The notes: generated from the letters alone by a model not told the origin. A DNA stretch of 64,000 nucleotides from Brachyspira innocens ATCC 29796 (GCF_000384655.1 NZ_ARQI01000129.1:79414-143413); one strand, 5' to 3'; positions 8,663-17,551 are shown, numbered from the stretch's first letter. Program-made: numbers and translations.

Positions 8663-8695
8663 AGTTAACATTAATAAAATATTTACGGAGATATT

Positions 8696-9649
8696 ATGAC
8701 TCATTTTTCAGAAATGTTAAAAAAATACTCAATTAAACTAAATAAAAAAGAGATTAAAACAATACAAATCAATACTGGATATGCCTGCAACCTAAATTGT
8801 GCTCACTGCCATGTGGATGCTAATAAAAATAGAACAGAAACCATAACAAAAGAAGTAATAGACGACTGTTTAAAATTTATAAAAAACTGTAGAAAGGAAA
8901 TTGATATTGATATTACTGGAGGAGCCCCTGAAAAATCAGAGTTTATAGAATATTTTATAAAAGAGCTTAGAAAATTAAAAAATGTAAAAAGAATAATATT
9001 AAGAACAAATTTAACTATTTTAGAAGATAAAAAAGAACTTATAGATGTTTTCAAAGAAAATAATGTAGAATTAACTGCATCCCTTCCATGCTACACGAAA
9101 GAAAATGTAGATGAACAAAGAGGAAACGGCACTTATGAAAAATGTATAAATATGCTTAAGTATCTAAACTCTATAGGATATGGTATAGATGAAAACTTGA
9201 TAATAAATTTAGTTTATAATCCTTTGGACGATTATCTGCCTTCTTCTCAAAAAGAACTTGAAAAAGATTATAAAACCAATTTAAAAAATGATCATAATAT
9301 AGTGTTTAATAATTTATATACAATAGCAAATATACCTATAGGAAGATTTGAAGAAAAACTAAAGAAAAATAATAAATACGAAGCATATATGCAGCTTCTT
9401 GAAGATAATTTTAATGCATCAAATGCATTTAAAGTAATGTGCCTTGATACCATTAATATAGGATATGACGGAAAGGTTTATGACTGTGATTTTAATCAAA
9501 TGAAAAATCTTTTATCTCAGAACGGAAAATCTTATTATATAGGAGATTTAACTATTGATGATTTTAAAGATAATAATATACCAGTTGAAGATTACTGTTA
9601 CGGATGTACTGCGGGTGAAGGAAGCAGCTGTCAGGGTAATTTATCTTAA
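8696..9649 (+). CDS. Radical SAM protein with DUF3641 C-terminal domain (ArsS / rSAM_SeCys type)
   Basis: 317 residues. The N-terminal radical SAM core has the cluster motif CNLNCAHCHVDA (residues about 27-38) and the GGAPE glycine motif, and LPCYTKENVDEQRGNGTYEK that is typical of this family. The C-terminal half is the Cys-rich DUF3641 domain: MCLDTINIGYDGKVYDCDFN, then CYGCTAGEGSSCQG at the end. From family knowledge this is the TIGR04167 group, in which some members are named ArsS (arsenosugar radical SAM enzyme). In a few homologues I recall a selenocysteine in the terminal motif; here the position reads Glu. A start ATG with GGAG is clear. It sits directly before mtnA-mtnK and between two rhodanese genes. 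No arsM methyltransferase is visible nearby, so arsenosugar chemistry itself is not shown. Confidence 0.82.
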   Translation: MTHFSEMLKKYSIKLNKKEIKTIQINTGYACNLNCAHCHVDANKNRTETITKEVIDDCLKFIKNCRKEIDIDITGGAPEKSEFIEYFIKELRKLKNVKRIILRTNLTILEDKKELIDVFKENNVELTASLPCYTKENVDEQRGNGTYEKCINMLKYLNSIGYGIDENLIINLVYNPLDDYLPSSQKELEKDYKTNLKNDHNIVFNNLYTIANIPIGRFEEKLKKNNKYEAYMQLLEDNFNASNAFKVMCLDTINIGYDGKVYDCDFNQMKNLLSQNGKSYYIGDLTIDDFKDNNIPVEDYCYGCTAGEGSSCQGNLS

Positions 9650-9656
9650 ATAATTA

Positions 9657-9685
9657 TTGAAATTAAAAAATCATTTTACTATACT
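9657..9685 (+). promoter_or_regulatory. Internal promoter before mtnA
   Basis: TTGAAA (9657-9662) and TATACT (9680-9685) with a 17-base spacer lie in the 70-base gap between the radical-SAM gene and mtnA, so mtnA-mtnK may be transcribed separately as well. Confidence 0.5.
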
Positions 9686-9719
9686 TTATTATAATACATA
9701 AACTATTCGGAGACTTTTT

Positions 9720-10769
9720 ATGCAAAATAAAAATATACCTACTGTAAGATGGACTGGGGAAGAATTATATATACTTGACCAAACATTGATACCCATAACA
9801 GTAAAAGAAATAAAACTATCAAATGAAGAAGAAGCATATAATGCGATAAAAGAATTAAAGGTAAGAGGTGCTCCTGCAATAGGTGTTGCTGCTGCATATT
9901 CTTTGCTTATAAACTTAAAAAATAAAACTAATTTAAATACTAATGAGTTTATAAACTTTGTAGAAGAGAGAGCAAAATATTTAAACTCTTCAAGACCTAC
10001 TGCTGTTAATTTAAGCTATGCCTTAAATAGAATGATAAACACTATAAAAGATAAAAAAGACAAATCATCTTTAGAACTATATAACATACTAGAAGAAGAA
10101 GCCAAAAAAATACATTCTGAAGATATTGATATATGCCAGAAAATAGGAGAATACGGTTCAGAGCTTTTAAAAGATAACTGCGGTATATTAACACATTGCA
10201 ATGCAGGAAGATTAGCTGTAAGCGGAATAGGAACAGCACTTGCCCCTATGTATATAGCTCATCAGAAAGGAATAAAAATAAGAGTATATGCTGATGAAAC
10301 AAGACCGCTTCTTCAGGGAGCTAGACTAACTAGTTTTGAACTTCAGGAGGCTGGTATAGATGTTACTTTAATATGCGATAATATGGCTGCTTTTATAATG
10401 TCGAAAGGACTTGTTGACTTGGTAATAGTAGGCTGCGACAGGGTTGCTGAAAACGGAGACGCTGCAAATAAAATAGGAACTATGGGTGTAGCTATTTTAG
10501 CTAAATATTTCAATATACCTTTTTATATAGCATGTCCTTCTACAACATTTGATTTAAATACTAAAACTGGAAATGATATAATAATAGAAGAAAGAGATGC
10601 TAAAGAAGTTATTAATTTTGCAGGAGTACAAACTGCTCCTTTAGATATGAATGTAAGAAATCCAGCTTTTGATGTTACGCCTAATGAACTTATAACAGGA
10701 TTTATCACTGAAAAAGGCATAATAAAACCGCCTTACATAGAAAATTTAAAAGCACTTCTAACTAAATAG
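9720..10769 (+). CDS. mtnA: S-methyl-5-thioribose-1-phosphate isomerase
   Basis: 349 residues, the standard length. It converts methylthioribose-1-phosphate to methylthioribulose-1-phosphate in methylthioadenosine salvage, and related enzymes accept 5-deoxyribose-1-phosphate. Family landmarks are VRGAPAIGVAAAYSL, THCNAGRLAVSGIGTAL with the catalytic Cys, YADETRPLLQGARLTSFEL, GCDRVAENGDAANKIGT with the catalytic Asp, and PSTTFDL. The ribosome site CGGAG is close to the ATG. It is followed after 26 bases by mtnK, the kinase for the previous step, so the pair is an MTR or 5-deoxyribose salvage unit. No mtnB/mtnW or class II aldolase gene is in the window to show how the product is used. Confidence 0.93.
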   Translation: MQNKNIPTVRWTGEELYILDQTLIPITVKEIKLSNEEEAYNAIKELKVRGAPAIGVAAAYSLLINLKNKTNLNTNEFINFVEERAKYLNSSRPTAVNLSYALNRMINTIKDKKDKSSLELYNILEEEAKKIHSEDIDICQKIGEYGSELLKDNCGILTHCNAGRLAVSGIGTALAPMYIAHQKGIKIRVYADETRPLLQGARLTSFELQEAGIDVTLICDNMAAFIMSKGLVDLVIVGCDRVAENGDAANKIGTMGVAILAKYFNIPFYIACPSTTFDLNTKTGNDIIIEERDAKEVINFAGVQTAPLDMNVRNPAFDVTPNELITGFITEKGIIKPPYIENLKALLTK

Positions 10770-10795
10770 ATAAAATATATAAAGGAGATATAAAT

Positions 10796-12058
10796 ATGGC
10801 TTATAAACAATTAAATATTAATACTATATCAGACTATTTAAAAACAATTGATGAAATGAAAAATATATTCTCAAGTTTTGATGATTTAGTTATAACAGAA
10901 ATTGGAGATGGAAATTTAAATTATGTATACAGTATTACAAATAAAAACAATGATAAGGAAACTGTAATATTAAAACAGTCCGTTCCTTTTTTAAGATGCG
11001 TTGGAGAAAACTATCCATTAGAAAAAGACAGAATGAAAATAGAAATAAAAACACTCAAAGAACAGTACAAATTATGTCCTAATTTAGTGCCTAAAATATA
11101 TTATGATTCTGATGATATGTGCGTTGTTATAATGCAGAACCTAAATAAACATAAAGTACTCAGAGGAGAAATAATAAACGGAAGAAAATTTCCAAAAGCT
11201 GCAGAAGATTTAACCGATTTTCTTTCAAAAACATTATTTTTCACATCCGATTATTATTTAGACAGCAAAACAAAAAAGGCACTTGTCTCTGAATATATGA
11301 ATGCTGAATTATGCAGTTTAACAGAGGATTTTATTTTTACTCACCCTTTTGAAGATAATGAAACCAATGTGTTTTATGATGAATTAAATATAGAAAAAGT
11401 AAAACAATTTCAAAGAGATTCTAATCTAAAAACAGCAGCAGCTGAAATGAAATACGCCTTTATGACAAAAGCAGAAGCATTACTTCATGGAGATTTTCAT
11501 TTGGGAAGTTTTATGGGCAATGAAGAAGAAACTTATGTAATAGACCCCGAATTTGCATTTTATGGTCCTATAGGTTTTGATATAGGAAAAGCAAGTGCTA
11601 ACTTTTTTATGGCTTATATATCTCAGGAATATCATCAAAAAAGACTTGGTACAAATTCTATAGAGTTTAGAAAATGGCTTTTTGATACTGCTAAATATAT
11701 GATAACAGGTACTTTAGAAAAATTTGAAAAATTATGGAAAAAACACTTAAAAGAAACTAAACCTCTATATTGGAATTATGATGAAGGAGAAAAACATTCT
11801 GAAGAGTATATAAAAACTGTATTAAACAGAATATTTAAAGATGCTGTTGGTTTTGCAGGCTGCGTACTTATAAGAAGAACTTTAGGACTTGCTAAAAATA
11901 AAGATATTGCTTCAATAGAAGATTTAAAAGAAAGAGCAAGGCTTGATTGGATATGTTTAGAAATAGGAAGAGAGTTTTTAGTAAATAGAGATAGTATTGA
12001 AAATATAGAAAAAGTTTCTGATATTGTAAATAAATATTCAAGCATAGATAAAATTTAA
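10796..12058 (+). CDS. mtnK: S-methyl-5-thioribose kinase
   Basis: 420 residues with an AAAGGAGAT ribosome site. The protein has the aminoglycoside-phosphotransferase-like kinase fold: GDGNLNYVYSI (nucleotide loop), VILKQSVPFLR (ATP lysine), the catalytic loop LLHGDFHLGSFM with Asp-His, and YVIDPEFAFYGPIGFDIGK with the metal Asp, all diagnostic for MtnK. It phosphorylates methylthioribose at C1, feeding MtnA encoded just upstream. Known relatives also act on 5-deoxyribose derived from the 5'-deoxyadenosine that radical SAM enzymes release, which makes the adjacent radical-SAM gene notable. No terminator is seen right after the stop; the next gene has its own promoter. Confidence 0.92.
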   Translation: MAYKQLNINTISDYLKTIDEMKNIFSSFDDLVITEIGDGNLNYVYSITNKNNDKETVILKQSVPFLRCVGENYPLEKDRMKIEIKTLKEQYKLCPNLVPKIYYDSDDMCVVIMQNLNKHKVLRGEIINGRKFPKAAEDLTDFLSKTLFFTSDYYLDSKTKKALVSEYMNAELCSLTEDFIFTHPFEDNETNVFYDELNIEKVKQFQRDSNLKTAAAEMKYAFMTKAEALLHGDFHLGSFMGNEEETYVIDPEFAFYGPIGFDIGKASANFFMAYISQEYHQKRLGTNSIEFRKWLFDTAKYMITGTLEKFEKLWKKHLKETKPLYWNYDEGEKHSEEYIKTVLNRIFKDAVGFAGCVLIRRTLGLAKNKDIASIEDLKERARLDWICLEIGREFLVNRDSIENIEKVSDIVNKYSSIDKI

Positions 12059-12119
12059 TCTATTTTAAGCTTATAACTATAACTTTGATTACAAGGTGAA
12101 ATGCATATTGTAGAAATTA

Positions 12120-12147
12120 TTGACTATAATATTTAAAGTGTTATCAT
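12120..12147 (+). promoter_or_regulatory. Promoter of the second rhodanese gene
   Basis: TTGACT (12120-12125) and TATCAT (12142-12147), spacer 16, 36 bases before the start codon; closely matches the promoter at 7961 including the ATAAT after the -35 box. Confidence 0.5.
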
Positions 12148-12182
12148 TAACATAAACAATTTATTAAAAGGAGTTTTTTATT

Positions 12183-12575
12183 ATGAAAAAACATATTAGT
12201 ATTTCATTTATTATTTTATCATTATTACTTTTTAGTATTCAGGCATTCTCTCAGGCAAAAGCAAACGGATTGGATTTAAAGAAAACTGTATCATTATTAA
12301 AATCTGATTCAAGCATTGTAATACTTGATGTGAGAACACCAGAAGAAATTAAAGAAACAGGTATTATCAAAAATGCTGTAAATATAGATTTTAAAGCAAA
12401 CGATTTTAAAACAAAAGCATCAGCATTAGATAAAAATAAAACATATGTAATATACTGCAGATCAGGCAACCGTGCTGGTCAAGCTGCTCAGGTTATGTCT
12501 GATATGGGATTCAAAAATATCAGTTATCTAAAAGGTGCTGGATATGCTGAATTATCTAAAGAATTAAATAAATAA
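12183..12575 (+). CDS. Exported rhodanese-domain protein
   Basis: 130 residues, strong AGGAG ribosome site. A cleavable signal peptide (hydrophobic residues about 7-20, then AFSQA) replaces the lipobox of the paralogue at 8026, so this copy is probably soluble in the periplasm. The rhodanese domain carries VILDVRTPEEIKETGII and the active loop CRSGNRAGQA. The two proteins align along their whole length, including KNAVNIDFKANDFK versus the matching block of the other, so they arose by duplication and then took different locations. It closes the rhodanese/radical-SAM/mtn cluster and is followed by a strong terminator. Confidence 0.9.
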   Translation: MKKHISISFIILSLLLFSIQAFSQAKANGLDLKKTVSLLKSDSSIVILDVRTPEEIKETGIIKNAVNIDFKANDFKTKASALDKNKTYVIYCRSGNRAGQAAQVMSDMGFKNISYLKGAGYAELSKELNK

Positions 12576-12589
12576 TTTCATTTTTTATT

Positions 12590-12623
12590 AAAAAGGGCTG
12601 TAGTTAAAGCTGCAGCTCTTTTT
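12590..12623 (+). terminator. Intrinsic terminator after the second rhodanese gene
   Basis: A 14-bp stem AAAAAGGGCTGTAG/CTGCAGCTCTTTTT (two G-U pairs) with a short loop, ending in a T-run, 15 bases after the stop codon. Confidence 0.8.
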
Positions 12624-12825
12624 ATAAATTTTAGAAAAAATAATAAATTATATACAGTCATAATTAATAAAAATCTCCATAAAAAATTAAATCAATTATA
12701 CTATAAATGACATATTAATACTTTAAAACTATATAAAAATATATTGCCTATTGCAACATAAATCTATATAAAGTAAAATGCTCAAAAAAACAATATAAAA
12801 AAATATAAAAATTGAGGAGAAAATT

Positions 12826-14826
12826 ATGAAAAGGTATTTAACAATAAAAAACTTTAGGAACATTAATCCAGTTTTGGAAAATGAGGGAAGCAAAGAAAAT
12901 GAATTAAAGTACGGAAGATTATACCTTAACGGAGATATGAAACAGGGAGCTTTAATAAGTATAATAGGAGCTAACGGCATTGGAAAAAGTAATATACTTT
13001 CTGCAGTAGAAAAAGCTTTTACAGGCTGTATAGACGATAAAAGAGATAATCCCAAAATAGAAGGCTTTATAAACTGTAAACCAGAAATTTCAATATTTAT
13101 AGAAACTGATGAAGGAATCATATATAAAGGTAATGCTCAGAATAAAAATATTGTATGGACTGTTATAGAAAACAAAGATTTATATGATATTGTCTTGAAA
13201 AAAAATTATATATATAAAATACTTAATTATATATTTAAAAGTGATGATGAAGCGTATAAAGATAATGAGCTATTTTATATTTATAAAAATAATTATAATG
13301 TTGATAATAATATAAAAACTGATAATAATGAAGAAGAAAATTTTAATGATATATTAAATTATTCTTCAGAAAAAATTTTGGATATAATTTCTAAATACAA
13401 AGAAAATAAGAAAGTAGATAAATTAAAACTATTAATAAGCATACTTAAAACAGAATATTATGAACTTGATAAATGGAATAATTATTATAATATATTATTA
13501 GACGAAGATAAAATAAATAAGAGCAATTTACAATATTTAACAGATATACTAATAAAAATTGACGGTATAGAAAACTCTCAAGTATATGTTCATAAAAACA
13601 ATATAAAAAGTGATGAACTTGTGGTATCATGCTATAAAAAAAATGAGAACTCGATTTCAAAACATAACAGAAAAAATAACAATAAAAACTTTATTAAAGA
13701 ATCTAATTTTCTATATTCTTTATTTAAATCAGCCAATAACTTGGAAATGTATGAATATATATCAGATAATTACAGCAATATACTATCTGATGTAGCATTT
13801 GCAAAACAAACAGAAAATGAAATAAATAAAATATTAGAAAATACTATATCTAAAAGATTTAATGATTTATATATATCAAACAATGAATTATACAAATCAA
13901 ATAGTGATTATAGTTTTAAGATATCATTAGAAAAAGAATTCATAAAAATATATTTTGAAAGCAAAAACGGACTTACAAATTTAGAAAATGAGTCTGAAGG
14001 ATTTAATTGGTTTTTCAGTTTATTTTTCAACACATTGAATTATAATGAGTTTAAAAAAGGAGATATTATTATAATAGATGAGCCAGAGCAGCATTTATCA
14101 GTACCAGTAATAAAAGAACTTAGAGAATTTTTAAAACAGTTTGCAAAAGACAATGGAGTTACAATTATAACATCTGTTCAAATTCCATATTTTGCTGATA
14201 TAAATTATTTAGACGAATTAAAAATAGCCGAAATAAAACAGGACGGTATAGGAATAAAAATTGAAAATGACTTCTCTGCAACTTACGGCAAATCAGATAC
14301 TCTTGAAAAAATTATAAATGCATTTGGTATAAAACATATAGATATTACCAGAGATACAAAACTGATATATGTAGAAGGAATTATAGACTATAATTATTTT
14401 ACGGCCTTTAAAATACTTATGGAATATATAGAAAATAAAGAAATAGATATAGCATTCATGCCTATTAATGGTATAGGAAGAGAAAATGATGAAAAGCAAA
14501 AAAATATCATAATAGAAGGATTATGCAATATATCAAAAAAACCTTCTATATTAATTGACGGTGATAACTCCGCTAATCAATTTAAAGAACTCGCTAAAAA
14601 TACAAATCTTAAAGTAACACAGCTAACAGATATAAACAGCAATTTTGTTACTATAGAAGATTTATTTAGTGATGAGGATAAACAAATTTACAAAATAGAT
14701 AAAAAAAATAAAGATGCACTTTATTCAAGTTTATTTAAAAATAATATAATAGACTATTATAATAAAGAATTAATATCTAAGGAAACAATAGATAATTTCT
14801 TTAAGGTGATAAGAGAAATAGATTAA
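12826..14826 (+). CDS. OLD-family ATP-dependent endonuclease-like protein (AAA ATPase plus TOPRIM)
   Basis: 666 residues with a GAGGAG ribosome site. An SMC/ABC-type ATPase is split around an insert: IIGANGIGKSN (Walker A, about residue 48), a signature-like ENESEGFNWFFSLFF (about 385), and IIIIDEPEQHLSV (Walker B, about 418). The C-terminal part is a TOPRIM domain: KLIYVEGIIDYNYF (catalytic Glu, about 514), PINGIGREND and ILIDGDNSANQF (metal-binding Asp pair, about 576). The insert between the ATPase halves (about 130-340) is low-complexity Asn/Lys/Ile-rich. OLD proteins are nucleases linked to phage exclusion; GajA of Gabija has the same layout. No UvrD-like helicase (GajB) or reverse transcriptase partner lies beside it, so this is a stand-alone class. 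Defence function is inferred, not shown. Confidence 0.8.
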   Translation: MKRYLTIKNFRNINPVLENEGSKENELKYGRLYLNGDMKQGALISIIGANGIGKSNILSAVEKAFTGCIDDKRDNPKIEGFINCKPEISIFIETDEGIIYKGNAQNKNIVWTVIENKDLYDIVLKKNYIYKILNYIFKSDDEAYKDNELFYIYKNNYNVDNNIKTDNNEEENFNDILNYSSEKILDIISKYKENKKVDKLKLLISILKTEYYELDKWNNYYNILLDEDKINKSNLQYLTDILIKIDGIENSQVYVHKNNIKSDELVVSCYKKNENSISKHNRKNNNKNFIKESNFLYSLFKSANNLEMYEYISDNYSNILSDVAFAKQTENEINKILENTISKRFNDLYISNNELYKSNSDYSFKISLEKEFIKIYFESKNGLTNLENESEGFNWFFSLFFNTLNYNEFKKGDIIIIDEPEQHLSVPVIKELREFLKQFAKDNGVTIITSVQIPYFADINYLDELKIAEIKQDGIGIKIENDFSATYGKSDTLEKIINAFGIKHIDITRDTKLIYVEGIIDYNYFTAFKILMEYIENKEIDIAFMPINGIGRENDEKQKNIIIEGLCNISKKPSILIDGDNSANQFKELAKNTNLKVTQLTDINSNFVTIEDLFSDEDKQIYKIDKKNKDALYSSLFKNNIIDYYNKELISKETIDNFFKVIREID

Positions 14827-14847
14827 TAGAAATAATTTATAATAAAT

Positions 14848-14877
14848 AAAAGGGACTATTTTTTAATAGCCCCTTTT
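14848..14877. terminator. Bidirectional terminator between the OLD gene and the aminotransferase
   Basis: AAAAGGGACTATT and AATAGCCCCTTTT pair with one mismatch and have T/A tracts on both sides, so the hairpin can end transcripts from both converging genes. Confidence 0.75.
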
Positions 14878-14895
14878 TTAATTTTAATATAAAAA

Positions 14896-16095
14896 TTATT
14901 TTTCTACTTCTTTTTTATATTTTATTAAGCCTTGTTTTAATATTTCCATAGATCTTTTTAAGTCTTTAGCTTCCAAAGCATAACACATTCTAACTTCATC
15001 TTTACCCAAACCTTCAGTAGCATAAAAACCTTCACCAGGAGCAAACATTACAGTTTCATTATCAAGATTAAAATCTTTTAAAAGCCATATAGCAAAATCC
15101 TCAGCATTTTTTACTGGAAGTTTTGCAAGTACATAAAATGCACCTTCAGGTTCTTTCATTACTACGCCGTCCATCTTTGTAAGCTCTTCAAATAATATTT
15201 TTCTTCTATTATCATACTCTTTTCTAGCAGCTTCAAAATAGTTCTCTGGTAAATCATATAAAGCAGCAGCACCAACCATTTCAAGTGTAGGAGCTGATAA
15301 TCTAGCCTGACATTCTCTAAATACTGCATTACTGAAATCTTTGTTTTTGCTTATTATACAGCCTATTCTAGCTCCGCATGCTGAGAATCTTTTTGATATA
15401 GAATCAATTATTACAACATTATCAGCCAAATCTTTATAAGTACCAAAACTGATTGCTTTTCTCTCTCCGTAAACAAATTCTCTATATACTTCATCGCTTA
15501 TGATGAACATATTATGTTTTTTAGCAAGATAAGCTATATCATCAAGCTCTTCTTTAGTAGATACAACACCAGTAGGGTTTGAAGGGTTAGAGAACATATA
15601 TGCTTTTGTCTTTGGAGTAATATGTTTTTCTATCTCATCGCGTTTAGGAAGATGGAATCCGTTTTCTGCATAAGTTCTAACAGCATTACGTTTTATATCA
15701 AGCACATCATAAAAACTGTTATAATTAGCATAGTAAGGCTCTGCTACCAAAATTTCATCACCCTCATCAAAAATAGCAAGCAAACTAAATAATATTGCTT
15801 CACTTCCGCCGTTAGTAATAGTTATTTCATTTTCTTCATAATGAACACCTAATTTATCATAATACTCCTGAATCTTATTAATAAGCGGCTTCATACCTCT
15901 TGAATTCTCATATTTAAGAGTTTTTCCTTTATATTTGGAAATAGCTTCTAAAAATACACTTGGTGTTTCAATATCAGGCTGTCCTATATTAAGATGGTAT
16001 ATTTTTATTCCTCTTTTTACAGCCTCTTCAGCATATGGATTTAACTTTCTTACAGGCGAAGTTTTAAGCCTTTGAATTCTTTTAGATATATACAT
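14896..16095 (-). CDS. Aspartate aminotransferase-like PLP enzyme
   Basis: About 399 residues, class I/II aminotransferase. Motifs in order: YHLNIGQPDIETP, LKYENSRGMKPL, ITNGGSEAILFSL, FSNPSNPTGVVST, IISDEVYREFVYG, the PLP lysine in DSISKRFSACGARIGC, and an EPEGAFYVLAKLP block near the end. The GQPD...NPSNPTG pattern resembles the Iγ aspartate aminotransferases, though the SKRFSACGARIG loop differs from the usual SK.(Y/F)(A/S)MTGWR(I/L)G, leaving the arginine but not the tryptophan. I start at the ATG at 16095 because GGAGAG stands 5 bases before it; the upstream in-frame TTG at 16107 overlaps that site. The substrate is probably an amino-acid/oxo-acid pair but is not fixed. Confidence 0.83.
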   Translation of the reverse strand: MYISKRIQRLKTSPVRKLNPYAEEAVKRGIKIYHLNIGQPDIETPSVFLEAISKYKGKTLKYENSRGMKPLINKIQEYYDKLGVHYEENEITITNGGSEAILFSLLAIFDEGDEILVAEPYYANYNSFYDVLDIKRNAVRTYAENGFHLPKRDEIEKHITPKTKAYMFSNPSNPTGVVSTKEELDDIAYLAKKHNMFIISDEVYREFVYGERKAISFGTYKDLADNVVIIDSISKRFSACGARIGCIISKNKDFSNAVFRECQARLSAPTLEMVGAAALYDLPENYFEAARKEYDNRRKILFEELTKMDGVVMKEPEGAFYVLAKLPVKNAEDFAIWLLKDFNLDNETVMFAPGEGFYATEGLGKDEVRMCYALEAKDLKRSMEILKQGLIKYKKEVEK

Positions 16096-16223
16096 ATTTC
16101 TCTCCAAATTTTTATATATAGTAATCTAAAAAGAGAGAATATACCAAAGTATTAAAATTGTCAATACAATTTATTTATAATATTAAAATTTTTGTAATTG
16201 ATTACATAGAAAATATAAAACAT

Positions 16224-16250
16224 AAAAAAACCATACTCTCTAAAGTATGG
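16224..16250 (-). terminator. Terminator of the tRNA-Lys/tRNA-Glu transcript
   Basis: Stem CCATACT/AGTATGG (16231-16250) followed on the minus strand by seven T, 11 bases past the tRNA-Glu 3' end. Confidence 0.8.
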
Positions 16251-16260
16251 TAAGAAAATG

Positions 16261-16333
16261 AACCGGTGACGGGTTTCGAACCCGCGAATGCAGGAATGAA
16301 AATCCTGTGTGTTAGCCACTTCACCACACCGGC
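16261..16333 (-). tRNA. tRNA-Glu (UUC)
   Basis: Cloverleaf on the minus strand: acceptor GCCGGTG/CACCGGT (one G-U at the end), anticodon stem CAGGA/TCCTG with loop TTTTCAT (anticodon TTC), T-arm CGGGTTCGAAACCCG. CCA is not encoded. Confidence 0.92.
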
Positions 16334-16359
16334 ATATTAAATAGAATATAAACTCTATG

Positions 16360-16432
16360 TGAGCCAAGAAAGGTTCGAACTTTCGACAACCGCCTTAAAA
16401 GGGCGATGCTCTACCGACTGAGCTATTGGCCC
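16360..16432 (-). tRNA. tRNA-Lys (UUU)
   Basis: Minus-strand cloverleaf: acceptor GGGCCAA/TTGGCTC, D-arm TAGCTCAGTCGGTAGAGCA, anticodon loop CTTTTAA (anticodon TTT), T-loop GTTCGAAC. 26 bases from tRNA-Glu, so one transcript with the terminator at 16224. Confidence 0.93.
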
Positions 16433-16518
16433 GTTTGTTTCATTCATTTGAATGTTTGTATATAATAGCATATTATTATTTTTTGTCAAGTACCAAAAAT
16501 AATTTTTTTCATAATTAT

Positions 16519-17232
16519 TTATTCAAATATATTCCAAGGATTATAATTAGGTAAATCCGCCTCGGCATAGATATATTCATCTTTTGTAGGGTGAGGAAAT
16601 CTCAAACTTTTGGCAAATAAGGCTAAAGGAACATCATCTCTGTCATATTTTATATAGTTTCCGTATTTCCTGTCTCCATATATGGTATGACCTATATTTG
16701 AAAGCTGAACTCTTATTTGATGAAACCTTCCTGTCTCTAATTCTATTTTTAATAGGCTCAGATTTTTTATTAAATCTTCTTTTACAACCTCGTATTTTAA
16801 TTTTGCTATTTTGGCATTTTTAGTATTTTCAAAAACCACCTGAGCAATATTACCCAATTTATTTGTCTTTTTTATAAGATAGTTTTCAAGCCTACCCTCT
16901 TTATCTAAAAGTATGCCATTAACAACAGCATAATAAGTCTTTTCAAATTTTCTATCTCTTATAGCCTCGCTTAATCTTGAAGCTGCCTTAGAAGTTTTGG
17001 CAAAAACCATTATTCCAGATACTGGTCTGTCTAATCTATGAACAAGCCCCAAAAATACATTTCCTTTTTTATTGTATTTTATTTTTATATAATCTTTTAT
17101 ATTATCAAAAAAAGATAAATCTCCAGTTATATCACCCTGAACGGGTATATTAGGAGGCTTCACTGCCACTATTATATGATTATCCTCATATATTGGATTA
17201 ATGTAATTTGTCATTTCTTTTTCTATATTCAT
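16519..17232 (-). CDS. RluA-family pseudouridine synthase
   Basis: About 237 residues. It isomerises uridine in rRNA or tRNA. Family motifs are YEDNHIIVAVKPPNIPVQ, the catalytic GLVHRLDRPVSGIMVFAKT (Asp in HRLDR), KTYYAVVNG, and LETGRFHQIRVQLSNIGHTI with GDRKYG. There is no N-terminal S4 domain, as in the short RluA/RluC-D-like members. The frame is open upstream to 17346, but residues before MNIEKEM look like chance translation of the spacer after tRNA-Phe, so I use the ATG at 17232. The RNA target cannot be assigned. Confidence 0.88.
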   Translation of the reverse strand: MNIEKEMTNYINPIYEDNHIIVAVKPPNIPVQGDITGDLSFFDNIKDYIKIKYNKKGNVFLGLVHRLDRPVSGIMVFAKTSKAASRLSEAIRDRKFEKTYYAVVNGILLDKEGRLENYLIKKTNKLGNIAQVVFENTKNAKIAKLKYEVVKEDLIKNLSLLKIELETGRFHQIRVQLSNIGHTIYGDRKYGNYIKYDRDDVPLALFAKSLRFPHPTKDEYIYAEADLPNYNPWNIFE

Positions 17233-17354
17233 ATTTTTACCGCTATGTATTTTAATAGTAAAATATTTTAAAGCATTAGAAGTTATTGTCAAGTGTATAA
17301 AATTAATTATTAAACTAGTGAATAGATTATTTGATTGGGAAAACAAAAGAAATG

Positions 17355-17427
17355 TGCCCAGTCAGGGAATCGAACCCTAGACACAAGGATTTTCAGTCCT
17401 TTGCTCTACCTACTGAGCTAACTGGGC
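17355..17427 (-). tRNA. tRNA-Phe (GAA)
   Basis: Minus-strand cloverleaf: acceptor GCCCAGT/ACTGGGC, D-arm TAGCTCAGTAGGTAGAGCA, anticodon stem AAGGA/TCCTT with loop CTGAAAA (anticodon GAA), T-arm AGGGTTCGATTCCCT. Confidence 0.94.
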
Positions 17428-17523
17428 AAGTGATAATTATCATAACATACATATAAAAAATGTCAAGTATTAATATAAAAATTATTACAAAAAATATATT
17501 TTTGGGTTTATATTCTATATATT

Positions 17524-17551
17524 TTGACAAATAATAATGTTAATATATAAT
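17524..17551 (+). promoter_or_regulatory. Consensus sigma-70-type promoter for the GldG-like/radA operon
   Basis: Perfect TTGACA (17524-17529) and TATAAT (17546-17551), 16-base spacer, 60 bases before the start codon. Confidence 0.7.

Noticed and set aside
8696..9649. Selenocysteine codon in the DUF3641 C-terminal motif
   Set aside because: The position that I recall as Sec in some homologues reads GAA (Glu) here and no in-frame TGA occurs.
12729..13121. 130-codon minus-strand frame
   Set aside because: Antisense to the OLD gene's Walker A region and without ribosome site.
16161..16367. 68-codon minus-strand open frame
   Set aside because: Runs through the tRNA-Glu gene and its terminator.
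17233..17346. N-terminal extension of the RluA-like protein
   Set aside because: 38 extra residues do not belong to the family and would start only 9 bases from the tRNA-Phe gene; the ATG at 17232 is used.
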